Of a stretch of DNA of 64,000 nt, positions 25,259-34,013 are shown one piece after another; position 1 is the stretch's first letter; each line of letters starts with the position of its first letter. The notes beneath the pieces are model-generated. The model had not been told where the DNA came from, ran no database searches, and worked only from the letters and a program-made list of their open reading frames with translations. Origin of the DNA: Epilithonimonas bovis DSM 19482 (lineage in GTDB: Bacteria > Bacteroidota > Bacteroidia > Flavobacteriales > Weeksellaceae); NCBI RefSeq assembly GCF_900108115.1, contig NZ_FTPU01000006.1, positions 53,561 to 117,560 on the forward strand, in the 5' to 3' direction. The position numbers and the translations under genes are program-made.

Positions 25259-27322
25259 TTATTTTTTGAGTTCATAATTGTTTTCAGAATCTTTGACAAT
25301 CAATCCTTTTTCACGCATAAATTTAATGTAACTCTTTGCTGTTCGGTCTTTTACCGCCATCATACTTTGGAGTTTTTCACACAATCCGGCATAAGTATAA
25401 CGCTTTTGCTGAGAAAAAACAGTACGGGCAATATTGGCGAGTTCTATCTCTTTTCGTTTTTCCTTTTCTTCTTTGGTTTTCTCTCCGACAAAAACGTGCA
25501 TTCCTTTTTCTTTGTCCCAAGAAAACTGGATAAGCGGAACATCCAAAGGACTTCCGTCTCTTACTTTCAGTGCTTTTACGACAGAAATTTGAGGATTATC
25601 ATCTTTCTCAATGGATAAAATCGCAGCCGCTTTCCTTTGAAGTTCACTACCGAGATGTCCCCGAAGTTTTAATCCGTTGGGTGTAAAATGCAACACTCCG
25701 ACAATACAGGTTTTGTAAATTCCAGCCATTCGGTAGAGTTCATCAATCAATGCAACACTTTCTCCTTCATCATTGGCACAACGTATTAAATCGGCAATTC
25801 CGTCTATTACTACCAAATGAATCCCTGAAAATTGATAATAAAATTTATCCATACTTTGCAATATCGCCTGCATCCGCTCTTTTCTCGACATACCTGCCAA
25901 ACAATAAGCTTTGAAATATTCCGGCATATTTTCTCTTCCCGAACGTTTCAGAATGCCCGAAATATTTTTGTAGAGTTGGGTTTCAGATTGTTCCGTGTCG
26001 TAAAGCAAAACTGCTTTTCCTTCGGTATTTTGGTGGATGTGAGTTCCTAAAGTGTCTATAAAATCGTCCTGACATAATGTTCCGGCAATCAAACTTCCTA
26101 CATAATTACTTTTTCCGGTGCCTTCTCCTCCGGTAAGTCCCATTAAATTGCCTTGTGTTCCCAATGGAACATCATTAATGGAAATCAGCGTTTGTGATTC
26201 TATGGGAGGTCGGGTATAGTCGATTTCGCAAGGTTTTAATATAGCCATAGTTTCGTTGTATAATTGGTCTAAAAATTCAAGAAATAATTGGTTAAAGTCA
26301 TTTTTGGTATTTCCCATTCTGAAAAAATCGGAAATATCTTTTTCCTGTTTCGCTCCCGAAAGAGGGAGAATCAAACGATTGACTCCAAATCCGGATAATT
26401 GTTTTTGATGTTTGATTGATGCTTCCAATCCTGTTTTGTCCACATCATACAAAATCAGAATGTGTTTGAAACGGTAGGACAATTTTTTTATCAGACTTTC
26501 GGGTATCGAACTGGTTTCACTATTAAAGCAAATGGCATAAAACCCTTTTGAAGCCAGTGATAACACATCTTTTTCTCCACCCGTTATAAACAAAGTATTT
26601 CCTTTTGCGGGTAATTGTTCCAATCCAAAACAGTATGATTCGGGCAGATTTCCACCGTACAGAAATCGGATTTGGGAAAACGGACGGTAAATTTTCACAT
26701 ATTTTTTACCGAAATAGCCAAACATCGGTTTTTCTGTTGAAGATCGAATCGTAAAAGATTTTAATTCTTTATTTTCACTCGTGAACTCGTCTAATGAAAG
26801 CACTTTGTATAATTTCAGAATTTCACGAGTAATGCCGTATTGTTTCCAAAATTCGATTTCTTTCAGGGTAAAACCACGCTCAAATACGGAGTAAGGTTTG
26901 GGATTGTAGGATTGTTCCTTTATGCTATTTTCTTTCTTAATTACGGCGTTTTCCCTTCTGTTATTACTTTCTGTTTTTGCTCGTGAAGAGTATCTGTTTT
27001 GAGGCAAAGAATATCCGTTTTCTAATCCCAAATTCATCTCGCCATTAATCAGTTTCAGTATTTCCGTAAAATCTTTCGAGCAGTCCAGATTTTTAATTCT
27101 TCCTACAATTGAAAAACAATCTCCGTCATAATCAGGATTCCCGAAGTCTTTCAAACGATACATTCCGCTTCGGCGGTCAAAGTAGATGTTGCAAGATGCT
27201 CTGGTATCATCATAAAAAGGATTTTTAAAATTTCTGCCTACACGCCAATCTTCCGGAAGATAGTGTTTGAAAATATCCAGTCCGTCACGGGTGCAATTCA
27301 GCACTTTGTTTTTGTCTAACAT
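25259..27322 (-). CDS. TOPRIM/RecA-like primase-helicase of mobile element
   Basis: A 687-aa protein. The N-terminus resembles a primase-associated region (DCFSIVGRIKNLDCSKDF). A TOPRIM domain at about 225-320 has the acidic motifs FITGGEKDVLSL and LILYDVDKTG. The C-terminal RecA/AAA_25-type ATPase at about 385-620 has Walker A GLTGGEGTGKS and Walker B LVVIDGIADLI. The last about 60 residues look like a small winged-helix. This is the bifunctional replication-type protein common on Bacteroidetes islands, without a clear CHC2 zinc motif. Its start overlaps the HTH gene by 38 bases. It probably serves replication or excision of the element. Confidence 0.82.
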   Translation of the reverse strand: MLDKNKVLNCTRDGLDIFKHYLPEDWRVGRNFKNPFYDDTRASCNIYFDRRSGMYRLKDFGNPDYDGDCFSIVGRIKNLDCSKDFTEILKLINGEMNLGLENGYSLPQNRYSSRAKTESNNRRENAVIKKENSIKEQSYNPKPYSVFERGFTLKEIEFWKQYGITREILKLYKVLSLDEFTSENKELKSFTIRSSTEKPMFGYFGKKYVKIYRPFSQIRFLYGGNLPESYCFGLEQLPAKGNTLFITGGEKDVLSLASKGFYAICFNSETSSIPESLIKKLSYRFKHILILYDVDKTGLEASIKHQKQLSGFGVNRLILPLSGAKQEKDISDFFRMGNTKNDFNQLFLEFLDQLYNETMAILKPCEIDYTRPPIESQTLISINDVPLGTQGNLMGLTGGEGTGKSNYVGSLIAGTLCQDDFIDTLGTHIHQNTEGKAVLLYDTEQSETQLYKNISGILKRSGRENMPEYFKAYCLAGMSRKERMQAILQSMDKFYYQFSGIHLVVIDGIADLIRCANDEGESVALIDELYRMAGIYKTCIVGVLHFTPNGLKLRGHLGSELQRKAAAILSIEKDDNPQISVVKALKVRDGSPLDVPLIQFSWDKEKGMHVFVGEKTKEEKEKRKEIELANIARTVFSQQKRYTYAGLCEKLQSMMAVKDRTAKSYIKFMREKGLIVKDSENNYELKK

Positions 27323-27638
27323 TCTTTTGATGGTTTAGAATAAGGTCTTGTAAGTTTTCTTCACTTCGGCGGATTAGATTCTCTTGTAACATTCTTTTGA
27401 TTTCGCTAATCCTGTAGTAATTTTTTCCTCTTATACGAGAATAGTTGATTTTGTTATCGCTGCGTAGTCTTTGCAACGTGCGGTCACTTATCTTCAGAAA
27501 GGTACATACCTCATAGCTGTCCACCCAACTGTCTTCATCATCATTTGTGTTTTGTTGAGAAACAACATAGTCGAAAATTGTGTCCACTTTTGACATCAAG
27601 TTTTTATAGGCTTGTGATTCAATAGTGATTACTTCCAT
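27285..27638 (-). CDS. Helix-turn-helix (excisionase-like) protein
   Basis: A 117-aa protein. A MerR/excisionase-type HTH lies at about 44-90 (WVDSYEVCTFLKISDRTLQR then GKNYYRISEIKRML), the usual first gene of replication/excision operons in Bacteroidetes elements. The ATG at 27638 is preferred over a TTG at 27656. The 3' end overlaps the start of the TOPRIM gene. It may bind the symmetric GGTGCA sites about 220 bases upstream (inference). Confidence 0.82.
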   Translation of the reverse strand: MEVITIESQAYKNLMSKVDTIFDYVVSQQNTNDDEDSWVDSYEVCTFLKISDRTLQRLRSDNKINYSRIRGKNYYRISEIKRMLQENLIRRSEENLQDLILNHQKNVRQKQSAELHP

Positions 27639-27857
27639 AATTTTTTTTAGGTTCAAAGCCCAAAATTAGGGGTAGAAATCGGGAAATACCCGATTAAAGG
27701 CGGTCAATAACAGACAGAAAGAAGACAATAACAGACAAACCCCTGATTTTTGTTCTTATCAGAGTGGTATAAACGAAAAAAGGATAATTAAGTGGAATAT
27801 TTTGAAATGAAAAAGAAAGAATTTTTTGAAAGAATTAGATTCAGGCCCATCAGGGCA

Positions 27858-27899
27858 GGTGCATAGGTGCAAGTATATATAATACTTGCACCTTGCACC
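27858..27899. repeat. Symmetric array of four GGTGCA half-sites
   Basis: GGTGCA occurs at 27858 and 27866, and its complement TGCACC at 27887 and 27894. The inner pair lies in a hairpin with perfect 11-base arms (GGTGCAAGTAT, 27866-27876, and ATACTTGCACC, 27882-27892). This layout suits binding by a dimeric or tetrameric protein, for example an operator, excisionase site or replication origin. Confidence 0.65.
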
Positions 27900-28083
27900 A
27901 GTCCCAAATGCTGATGAATAAAGGATTGTAGTTTTGAAAATTTTTAGTTAAATTTGCACTATGAGTGATTTGCAGACAAAAGGTGGACACCCAATAAGTC
28001 AAAACAGCACAGAAAACGCTCTAAATCGTACCCCTTAATTGAAAATGTTAATATTTGGTGTTGATTATTAATTGATTAGGGGA

Positions 28084-28157
28084 TATTTAATAAATTATGG
28101 ACAAATATAAGGAATTAATGCCTGAATATTTTTCCCGGTTTTATTTAATAAATTATG
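28084..28157. repeat. 16-base direct repeat
   Basis: TATTTAATAAATTATG occurs at 28084-28099 and again at 28142-28157. It may be an attachment-site remnant or a simple duplication in AT-rich sequence. Confidence 0.5.
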
Positions 28158-28382
28158 ATTAAATCTTGAGTATTTTTATTCTACAGATTTTTATAATTTA
28201 TTTTTTAGAGGTTATAACTTGCATATTGAAAAGTATAATTTTCTCGCTGATGAGGCTGATTTTACATAATTTAATTTTAGCATCTGCGTAACCGGAATAA
28301 TCTGTGAGAATTAGAAATAGTCAGAAATCCTTTTAATAAAAATATTTGGGGATATGAATATATATGAACTACGCTATTTATT

Positions 28383-28913
28383 TTAACTAAACTTCTTAAT
28401 GATTTTCTCCAGAGTATTGATGTTCCTGCTTGTCAATTGATCTTTCAGGCTTTTTTTGCCGAGGATTTTGCTAAATTCAGAACCTAAAGTCTGCCCTTTC
28501 TGTATTTGCCAGTAAAAAATACTGTTGACGGTTTTTCCTTTTTCGTTGTCAGCTTTTATGGCCTTCTGAAAAGCGTCCGACAATAGTTCTTCTATTTTTT
28601 GACTTCCGATAAAAACATAATTGTGACAATGTTCTGCTACCGGAAAAGGGTCGTTCTGCAACATCGCAAGGACATCTTTCTCTTCTCTGATGAACAGGAA
28701 TGCTTCATAACCGAAATGCTGCGACATTGCTTTTTCCAGTACTTCTTTTAACTGGGTAGCATCTTTACCCGAACTGAAAATGACGTTACCACTGGCCAAT
28801 ACAGATGTGACATTTTGCATACCGGCATCGGTAAATACCTGACAAACCTCCGCCATTTTCATATTGGTTCCGTTGACATTAACGCCTCGCAGAAACGCAC
28901 AATAATTTTTCAT
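28383..28913 (-). CDS. DUF1697 family protein
   Basis: A 176-aa cytosolic protein. The start YCAFLRGVNVNGTNMKMAEV and the following VTSVLASGNVIFSS are the hallmarks of DUF1697. The length is normal for the family, whose function is unknown. It is a single gene and the first clearly chromosomal one right of the mobile element. Confidence 0.88.
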   Translation of the reverse strand: MKNYCAFLRGVNVNGTNMKMAEVCQVFTDAGMQNVTSVLASGNVIFSSGKDATQLKEVLEKAMSQHFGYEAFLFIREEKDVLAMLQNDPFPVAEHCHNYVFIGSQKIEELLSDAFQKAIKADNEKGKTVNSIFYWQIQKGQTLGSEFSKILGKKSLKDQLTSRNINTLEKIIKKFS

Positions 28914-28959
28914 AATCTAAAAAGGTTTTTGAAAGTATTTTTAAAACGAATCACCAACT

Positions 28960-29070
28960 AGCCCCGATGGGAACGGCATCCTTTTGCTTGGCGCGAGGCG
29001 GCGGAGCGTAGCGGAGCCGACCGAGCGGCAAAGCAAAAGATATAGTGGACAGCGGGAAACAGCTCCTAAC
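28960..29070. ncRNA. Structured intergenic repeat, copy 1 (orientation uncertain)
   Basis: A GC-rich island in AT-rich spacer. It reads AGCCCCGATGGGAACGGCAT, then an inner stem CTTTTGCTT...AAGCAAAAG (28981-28989 and about 29031-29039) enclosing a GC-rich variable hairpin, then ATAGTGGACAGCGGGAAACA and GCTCC. The closing block is similar to one at about 47,745-47,775 in another spacer. Together they look like members of one structured RNA or repeat family. I recall similar sequences as widespread in Flavobacteriia spacers. The strand is assumed from the ATAG...GCT order. Confidence 0.5.
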
Positions 29071-29160
29071 CTTAACCAGAACTGCCCGACAAAATCAATT
29101 GCTTCTAATGACAATCGGAAAATAAAATAATTAAAAAATTAATGATTAAAACTACAAAAT

Positions 29161-29190
29161 AAAAACGGACAAATTGATCTGTCCGTTTTT
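29161..29190 (-). terminator. Terminator of DUF2723 gene
   Basis: AAAAACGGAC and GTCCGTTTTT form a perfect 10-bp stem with a 10-base loop, 4 bases after the DUF2723 stop. T runs on both sides make it usable in both directions. Confidence 0.85.
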
Positions 29191-29194
29191 AAAA

Positions 29195-32100
29195 TTATTG
29201 TGTCACTTTCATCAGCTGTTTTGTGATCTGATCCATCTTTTCGGCTTCGTAAGTGGTATCGTAGTCCTTCATCACATCAAAAAGGTAGGTGTAGAACGAT
29301 GTTATTTTTTGCACATCATCTGCTTTCCTATAGGCTTTTTCTTTACCCATCTCCTGCAGATCTTTGATAAAGGTATCGAATCTTTTATCAATCACATTGA
29401 GCGAATTGACCAGGTACTGATAACCTTTTTCCTTTTGTCCTATTTTATTATAAGCATCAGAAACAGCGCCCACAACCAGAGAGTACTCCATCGGTTTGGT
29501 TTTCATCTGTCTTGCTGCATAAGCCTGGAATTTTGGTGAAAGTCTCGTGTAATAATCATATTCCTGGAAAATCCCTTTTTTGAGGTCTTCTGCCAGTTTG
29601 AGGCCTTTTTGCTCCTGTCCTGCTACGATGTAAGCGTACACAATAGAGCTGAGCGACCGTGGGTCGTTGTACTTCACAACCGGTATTTCACGGTTTGCCA
29701 AATCCAGCAATTCGATGGCTTTTTGTTTCTCACCTTTCAATGTAAGTGCTTCTGCGGCGCGGCTTGCAGAGGATCTGTAGCTAACAATATTCTGTGTACA
29801 GGTTTCATCGAAATGGGTTTTAAGGTCTTTGAAATTACCCCATCTGTAATTCTTCACAATGTTGTAAAGCTGGTCGGCATTCACCATTCCCAATTCGCCA
29901 TCCGGAGATTCTTCGGTTTTGATAGGCACTAACCTGTAACTGAAGCCATCAAATTTAAGATAGTTGGACAGGAAGAACAGATTACTTGGATCGTAGATCC
30001 CACCGCTTGAGAAATTGATTGGCCTCTTCCAGTCAAAATTGGCCAGGATGTCCATCATCATCATATTATTCTTGAACATGCTGGATCCTTTATAATTGAT
30101 AACTATCTGTTTTTCAGCATTCTTAGCTTCTTCTGGTGTTATTATTCCTGATTTAACAGCATTATTGACATTCACAGGCAGGATAAATTTGGATACAGGT
30201 AAGAAATTAAATTTCTCATACCGCTCTTCCCCAAAAATCATTTTTACAATCTCATCTTTTTCAGGAGACTTCATTTTCAGGAAGTTAACAGCCTCTTTCA
30301 GCGTCATAGAATCCTGTGTCAGATATTTTCTGAACTGGGCCAGCTCTGTATCCGGTGCGCCCTGATCTTTCAGATTGGCAAAAATATTAGACCAGTCATC
30401 TTTGGACATCATATACACCTGATCGTTAGAACCTTCTCTGTAATCTTCATGATTAAGTGTCGACGGAACCGGCATCGCATTATAGGTTCTTCTCTTCACC
30501 TGATCGATATTCCAAGGTGTGGATAATAATGTAAAGTTGACCACTTTCACATCCGGACGGAACTCTTCGGTCTCCTGAATCGCCCAAACCGGATAAGTAT
30601 CATTATCACCATAAACAAACATGATATCATTCTTCGGCAGCGACTTGAGGCTGGAATAGGCATAATCATAGGCCGCATAACGGTGGCTTCTGTCGTGAAC
30701 ATTATAATTTTGGAAACCCATCATCAACGGAATCCCCAGCAGAACCACACCGGCAACCACTTGTGCAGACTTGGTTTTAACTTTCTTCTGCAACAGCCAG
30801 TAGACTGCGGCAACGCCGAGACCTATCCAGATGGCAAAGGCATAAAAAGATCCTACCATCGCATAATCCCGTTCTCTTGGTTCAAAGGGTTTTACTCCGG
30901 TATAGAAAACAATCCCGACACTGGTTAGTATAAATAAAGATAATATTGCATAGAACCTTCCAAAATCTCTGTTGAGTTGAAAGAAAAACCCTATCAAACC
31001 AAGAATTAATGGCAACATAAAGAATTTCACTGTACTATCGTTTTGGAATTTCTCTGGCATAGCACTCTGGTCACCCCAAAGATTATTGTCGATGAATGGG
31101 ATGCCTGTGATGAAGTTGCCGTTGGTATTTTCCATATGCCCTTCTACATCATTTTGCCTGCCGGAATAGTTCCAAAGCAGGTATCTTACAAAGTAAAAAT
31201 AGTTCTGGAAGGTGATAAAATAATCCAGATTCTGAGCAAAAGTCGGTTTTTGGACGTTGATAATACCAAACTGTTTGGCCTTCAGGTAATCATCCATTTT
31301 GATGGTACCGTTCTCATATTTCTGGCGAAGTTCATCAAAAAACTGTTTAGCTTCAGGACTTTCCGAAACCTGCTCATTACCATAATTGAAGGTAAAATCC
31401 GGTGCGCCATACATCGAGATATAATTCGGCATGACTGACTTATCCTCACTGAACATCCTTGGGAAAAACCCAACCTGATCTTTACTGTAAACATAATTGA
31501 ACTTTTCGCCAACTACGCGGTATCTACCGGTTTGCGGATCTCTCTCGTATGTATCGCCAGTTTTTTCAGTTTTATAACTGCCATCTTCGTTCTTTTCGAT
31601 GCCATTAGGGTCCAGATAAGCCGTATAATTTTGGCCGTAAAAAGTTGGCCAGTCACCATATTGCTCACGGTTGTAATAATCCAGCATGCCAATGGCATTA
31701 TCCGGATCATTAAGGTTCATTGGCGGATTGGCATTGGCACGGATTGGGATGACCAGCCAGCAGGAGAATCCTATCATCATATACACGACAGAAAGTGCTA
31801 TCGTCTGATATAATGATTTGCCTGTTTTCCTTGTATAATTAATGAAAAGATAGCATAATACAACCAGGATCACAAACGCAAAGATAGTCCCTGAATGGAA
31901 TGGCAGGCCAAGTCCGTTGACAAAGAAAATTTCTGATTTGCCAAATAGGGTCATGACAACCGGGAAAATGATCTTGAAAACAATCGCCAGAATAACCAAT
32001 GTTATGGCATTGGCCCATAAAAATGATTTCCAGCTAAATTTGTAGTTTCTGGTATAATAAATCAGGCAAACCGCAGGCAACGCCAACATACACATCATAT

Positions 32101-32680
32101 GTACACCTACAGATAAACCAATCACAAAGAACAGAAGAATAATCCATCTCTCGTTGTCTTTCTCAAGATATTCGTTTTCCCATTTGGTAATCAGCCATAC
32201 TATAAGCGCAATAAACATACTTGCCATGGCGTAAACTTCCCCTTCTACCGCAGAGAACCAGAAGGTATCAGAAAAAGTAAAACATAAAGCCCCTACAGCG
32301 CCAGCAAATAATGTTGCAATCTCTTCTGCAACTGTTATATTTTCAAATTCTTTATTCAATAACCTTCTGACAAGATGGGTAATTGTCCAAAACAAAAACA
32401 GGATTGTAAACGCGCTGAACAAAGCTGACATCGCATTAATGACCAGCGAATAATGCTGACCGTCGCCAAAAGCGAATAATGCGACAACTGCTCCCACGAG
32501 CTGGAATAGTGCAGCACCAGGCGCATGCGTTACTTCAAGCTTGACAGCGGAAGAAATATATTCACCACAATCCCAAAAACTGAAATTAGGCTCAATTGTT
32601 GATAAATAGGTGAAAAATGCGATTACAAAAACGACCCATCCCAAGATGGTGTTCCATTGCTTAAAAGTCCAATTCTTCAT
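29195..32680 (-). CDS. DUF2723 integral membrane protein
   Basis: A 1161-aa inner-membrane protein. The N-terminal half has about 12 helices and the family start TIEPNFSFWDCGEYISSAVK and VTHAPGAALFQLVGA, which match DUF2723. This family is related to polyprenol-dependent (protein O-mannosyltransferase-like, GT-C) glycosyltransferases. The conserved Asp in FWDCGEY fits the acidic loop-1 residue of GT-C enzymes. The long C-terminal half is soluble, mainly helical repeats, and probably periplasmic. The true donor and target are unknown. It is monocistronic and divergent from the cysteate-synthase-like gene. Confidence 0.88.
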   Translation of the reverse strand: MKNWTFKQWNTILGWVVFVIAFFTYLSTIEPNFSFWDCGEYISSAVKLEVTHAPGAALFQLVGAVVALFAFGDGQHYSLVINAMSALFSAFTILFLFWTITHLVRRLLNKEFENITVAEEIATLFAGAVGALCFTFSDTFWFSAVEGEVYAMASMFIALIVWLITKWENEYLEKDNERWIILLFFVIGLSVGVHMMCMLALPAVCLIYYTRNYKFSWKSFLWANAITLVILAIVFKIIFPVVMTLFGKSEIFFVNGLGLPFHSGTIFAFVILVVLCYLFINYTRKTGKSLYQTIALSVVYMMIGFSCWLVIPIRANANPPMNLNDPDNAIGMLDYYNREQYGDWPTFYGQNYTAYLDPNGIEKNEDGSYKTEKTGDTYERDPQTGRYRVVGEKFNYVYSKDQVGFFPRMFSEDKSVMPNYISMYGAPDFTFNYGNEQVSESPEAKQFFDELRQKYENGTIKMDDYLKAKQFGIINVQKPTFAQNLDYFITFQNYFYFVRYLLWNYSGRQNDVEGHMENTNGNFITGIPFIDNNLWGDQSAMPEKFQNDSTVKFFMLPLILGLIGFFFQLNRDFGRFYAILSLFILTSVGIVFYTGVKPFEPRERDYAMVGSFYAFAIWIGLGVAAVYWLLQKKVKTKSAQVVAGVVLLGIPLMMGFQNYNVHDRSHRYAAYDYAYSSLKSLPKNDIMFVYGDNDTYPVWAIQETEEFRPDVKVVNFTLLSTPWNIDQVKRRTYNAMPVPSTLNHEDYREGSNDQVYMMSKDDWSNIFANLKDQGAPDTELAQFRKYLTQDSMTLKEAVNFLKMKSPEKDEIVKMIFGEERYEKFNFLPVSKFILPVNVNNAVKSGIITPEEAKNAEKQIVINYKGSSMFKNNMMMMDILANFDWKRPINFSSGGIYDPSNLFFLSNYLKFDGFSYRLVPIKTEESPDGELGMVNADQLYNIVKNYRWGNFKDLKTHFDETCTQNIVSYRSSASRAAEALTLKGEKQKAIELLDLANREIPVVKYNDPRSLSSIVYAYIVAGQEQKGLKLAEDLKKGIFQEYDYYTRLSPKFQAYAARQMKTKPMEYSLVVGAVSDAYNKIGQKEKGYQYLVNSLNVIDKRFDTFIKDLQEMGKEKAYRKADDVQKITSFYTYLFDVMKDYDTTYEAEKMDQITKQLMKVTQ

Positions 32681-32858
32681 ATAAAAAACGAAATATCGGC
32701 GAAATTAATGTTTTTGTACCAGTTTTTTAGGTTTTTAACAAAAATTAAATAATCCGTGATTTTAAAAATTAGGCAGAAAATCACCTTAATTCTTAGGTAG
32801 ATTATTTGATTAAAATCATATTCAATATATAAAACTAAAAACATTGCAATATTTTTTT

Positions 32859-32866
32859 TATTTTTG
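32859..32866 (+). promoter_or_regulatory. Candidate -7 box
   Basis: TATTTTTG fits TAnnTTTG, 32 bases before the ATG of the PLP-dependent synthase gene, in a 218-base divergent spacer. Confidence 0.5.
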
Positions 32867-32898
32867 CAGACAGTTTTTGAGAGAAAAATGATATAAAA

Positions 32899-33936
32899 AT
32901 GACGAATGTATACGATAACATTCTTGAGTTAATCGGTAACACACCGTTAATCAGATTAAATCGAGTAACCAAGGACATTCCTGCGACAGTATACGCTAAG
33001 TTGGAATCCTATAATCCAGGGCATTCTACAAAAGATAGAATAGCCTTACATATTATAGAAAATGCAGAAAAACAAGGACTGATAAAGCCCGACTCTGTTA
33101 TTGTAGAAACAACCTCGGGCAACACAGGATTTTCTATCGCAATGGTTTGTATTGTAAAGGGTTACAAGTGTATCCTTGCAGTGAGCGATAAAACCAAACC
33201 GGAAAAAATTGCTTATCTGAAAGCATTGGGCGCAACCGTATATGTCTGCCCCGCTTCGGTTCCTGCAGATGATCCCAGATCTTATTATGAAGTAGCCAAG
33301 AGAATTGCTAAAGAAACACCTAATTCTGTTTACATCAATCAGTATTTTAATGCACTCAATATTGATGCACACTACCAGACGACCGGACCGGAAATCTGGA
33401 AACAAACCGAAGGCAAAATCACCCACATTTTTGCCTGTACCGGTACAGGTGGAACACTTTCCGGAACAGCAAAATACCTGAAAGAGCAAAATCCGGATAT
33501 CAAAGTGATTGGCGTAGATGCAGACGGATCTATCCTGAAAACATACCACGACACCGGAAAAATCAATAAATCAGAGATTCATCCTTATCAGATTGAGGGA
33601 TTGGGGAAAAACCTGATTCCTGGTGCTTTGCTTTTTGATGAGATCGACGAATATGTAAGAGTGAATGATGAAATGTCAGCGTACAGAACCCGCGAAATTG
33701 CCCTGAAAGAAGCTATCCTGGGCGGCTATACCACTGGTGCCGTAACACAGGCACTGATACAGTATGCCAATTCCCACGAGTTCAAAAAAGATGATCTTAT
33801 CGTCCTGATCTACCCGGATCACGGTTCCCGTTACATCACCAAGGTGTATAGCGACAAATGGATGGAAGAACAAGGTTTTATCAATAACTGTTTTCACAAT
33901 TATGATGAAATTTTCAAAACAGAGTACATCAACTAA
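32899..33936 (+). CDS. PLP-dependent cysteine/cysteate synthase-like enzyme
   Basis: A 345-aa fold-type II PLP enzyme of the cysteine synthase/CBS family. It shows LIGNTPLIRLN, the PLP lysine in GHSTKDRIA (Lys45), substrate loop TTSGNTGF and phosphate loop GTGGTLSGTAKYL. CBS domains are absent. The next gene is an alpha-oxoamine synthase resembling cysteate-acyl transferases. Established: Bacteroidetes sulfonolipid synthesis condenses cysteate with an acyl thioester. Inference: this gene is the cysteate synthase (phosphoserine plus sulfite) feeding it. Plain O-acetylserine sulfhydrylase (cysteine synthesis) or cystathionine synthesis is the alternative. Confidence 0.8.
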   Translation: MTNVYDNILELIGNTPLIRLNRVTKDIPATVYAKLESYNPGHSTKDRIALHIIENAEKQGLIKPDSVIVETTSGNTGFSIAMVCIVKGYKCILAVSDKTKPEKIAYLKALGATVYVCPASVPADDPRSYYEVAKRIAKETPNSVYINQYFNALNIDAHYQTTGPEIWKQTEGKITHIFACTGTGGTLSGTAKYLKEQNPDIKVIGVDADGSILKTYHDTGKINKSEIHPYQIEGLGKNLIPGALLFDEIDEYVRVNDEMSAYRTREIALKEAILGGYTTGAVTQALIQYANSHEFKKDDLIVLIYPDHGSRYITKVYSDKWMEEQGFINNCFHNYDEIFKTEYIN

Positions 33937-33959
33937 TTCTAAAACACAATATTTATAAG

Positions 33960-33986
33960 CCTTTTGTAAATACAAAAGGTTTTTTA
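33960..33986 (+). terminator. Terminator-like hairpin between the two PLP-enzyme genes
   Basis: CCTTTTGT and ACAAAAGG flank a 4-base loop and are followed by six T. It may reduce read-through into the acyltransferase gene. Confidence 0.65.
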
Positions 33987-34013
33987 ATTACAATCAAAAT
34001 ATCAGTTAGAAAA

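Larger units (their letters stand above)
27639..28382. other. Non-coding right-end region of the mobile element
   Basis: About 740 bases without a convincing gene, between the element operon and the chromosomal DUF1697 gene. It contains the GGTGCA half-site array (27858-27899) and a 16-base direct repeat (28084-28157), listed separately. The element-chromosome junction probably lies here. No tRNA gene is visible. Confidence 0.5.

Noticed and set aside
27961..28038. 25-codon frame starting MSDLQTKGGHPISQ
   Set aside because: It contains KGG but has no Cys and no leader-like N-terminus. Possibly a gene remnant at the element end; not supportable as a gene.
27639..28382. tRNA or integrase gene at the element boundary
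   Set aside because: No cloverleaf-like sequence and no tyrosine-recombinase frame could be found in this spacer or elsewhere in the window.
33046..33549. 167-codon minus-strand frame
   Set aside because: Antisense to the PLP-dependent synthase; Cys-rich only because of the reversed coding sequence.
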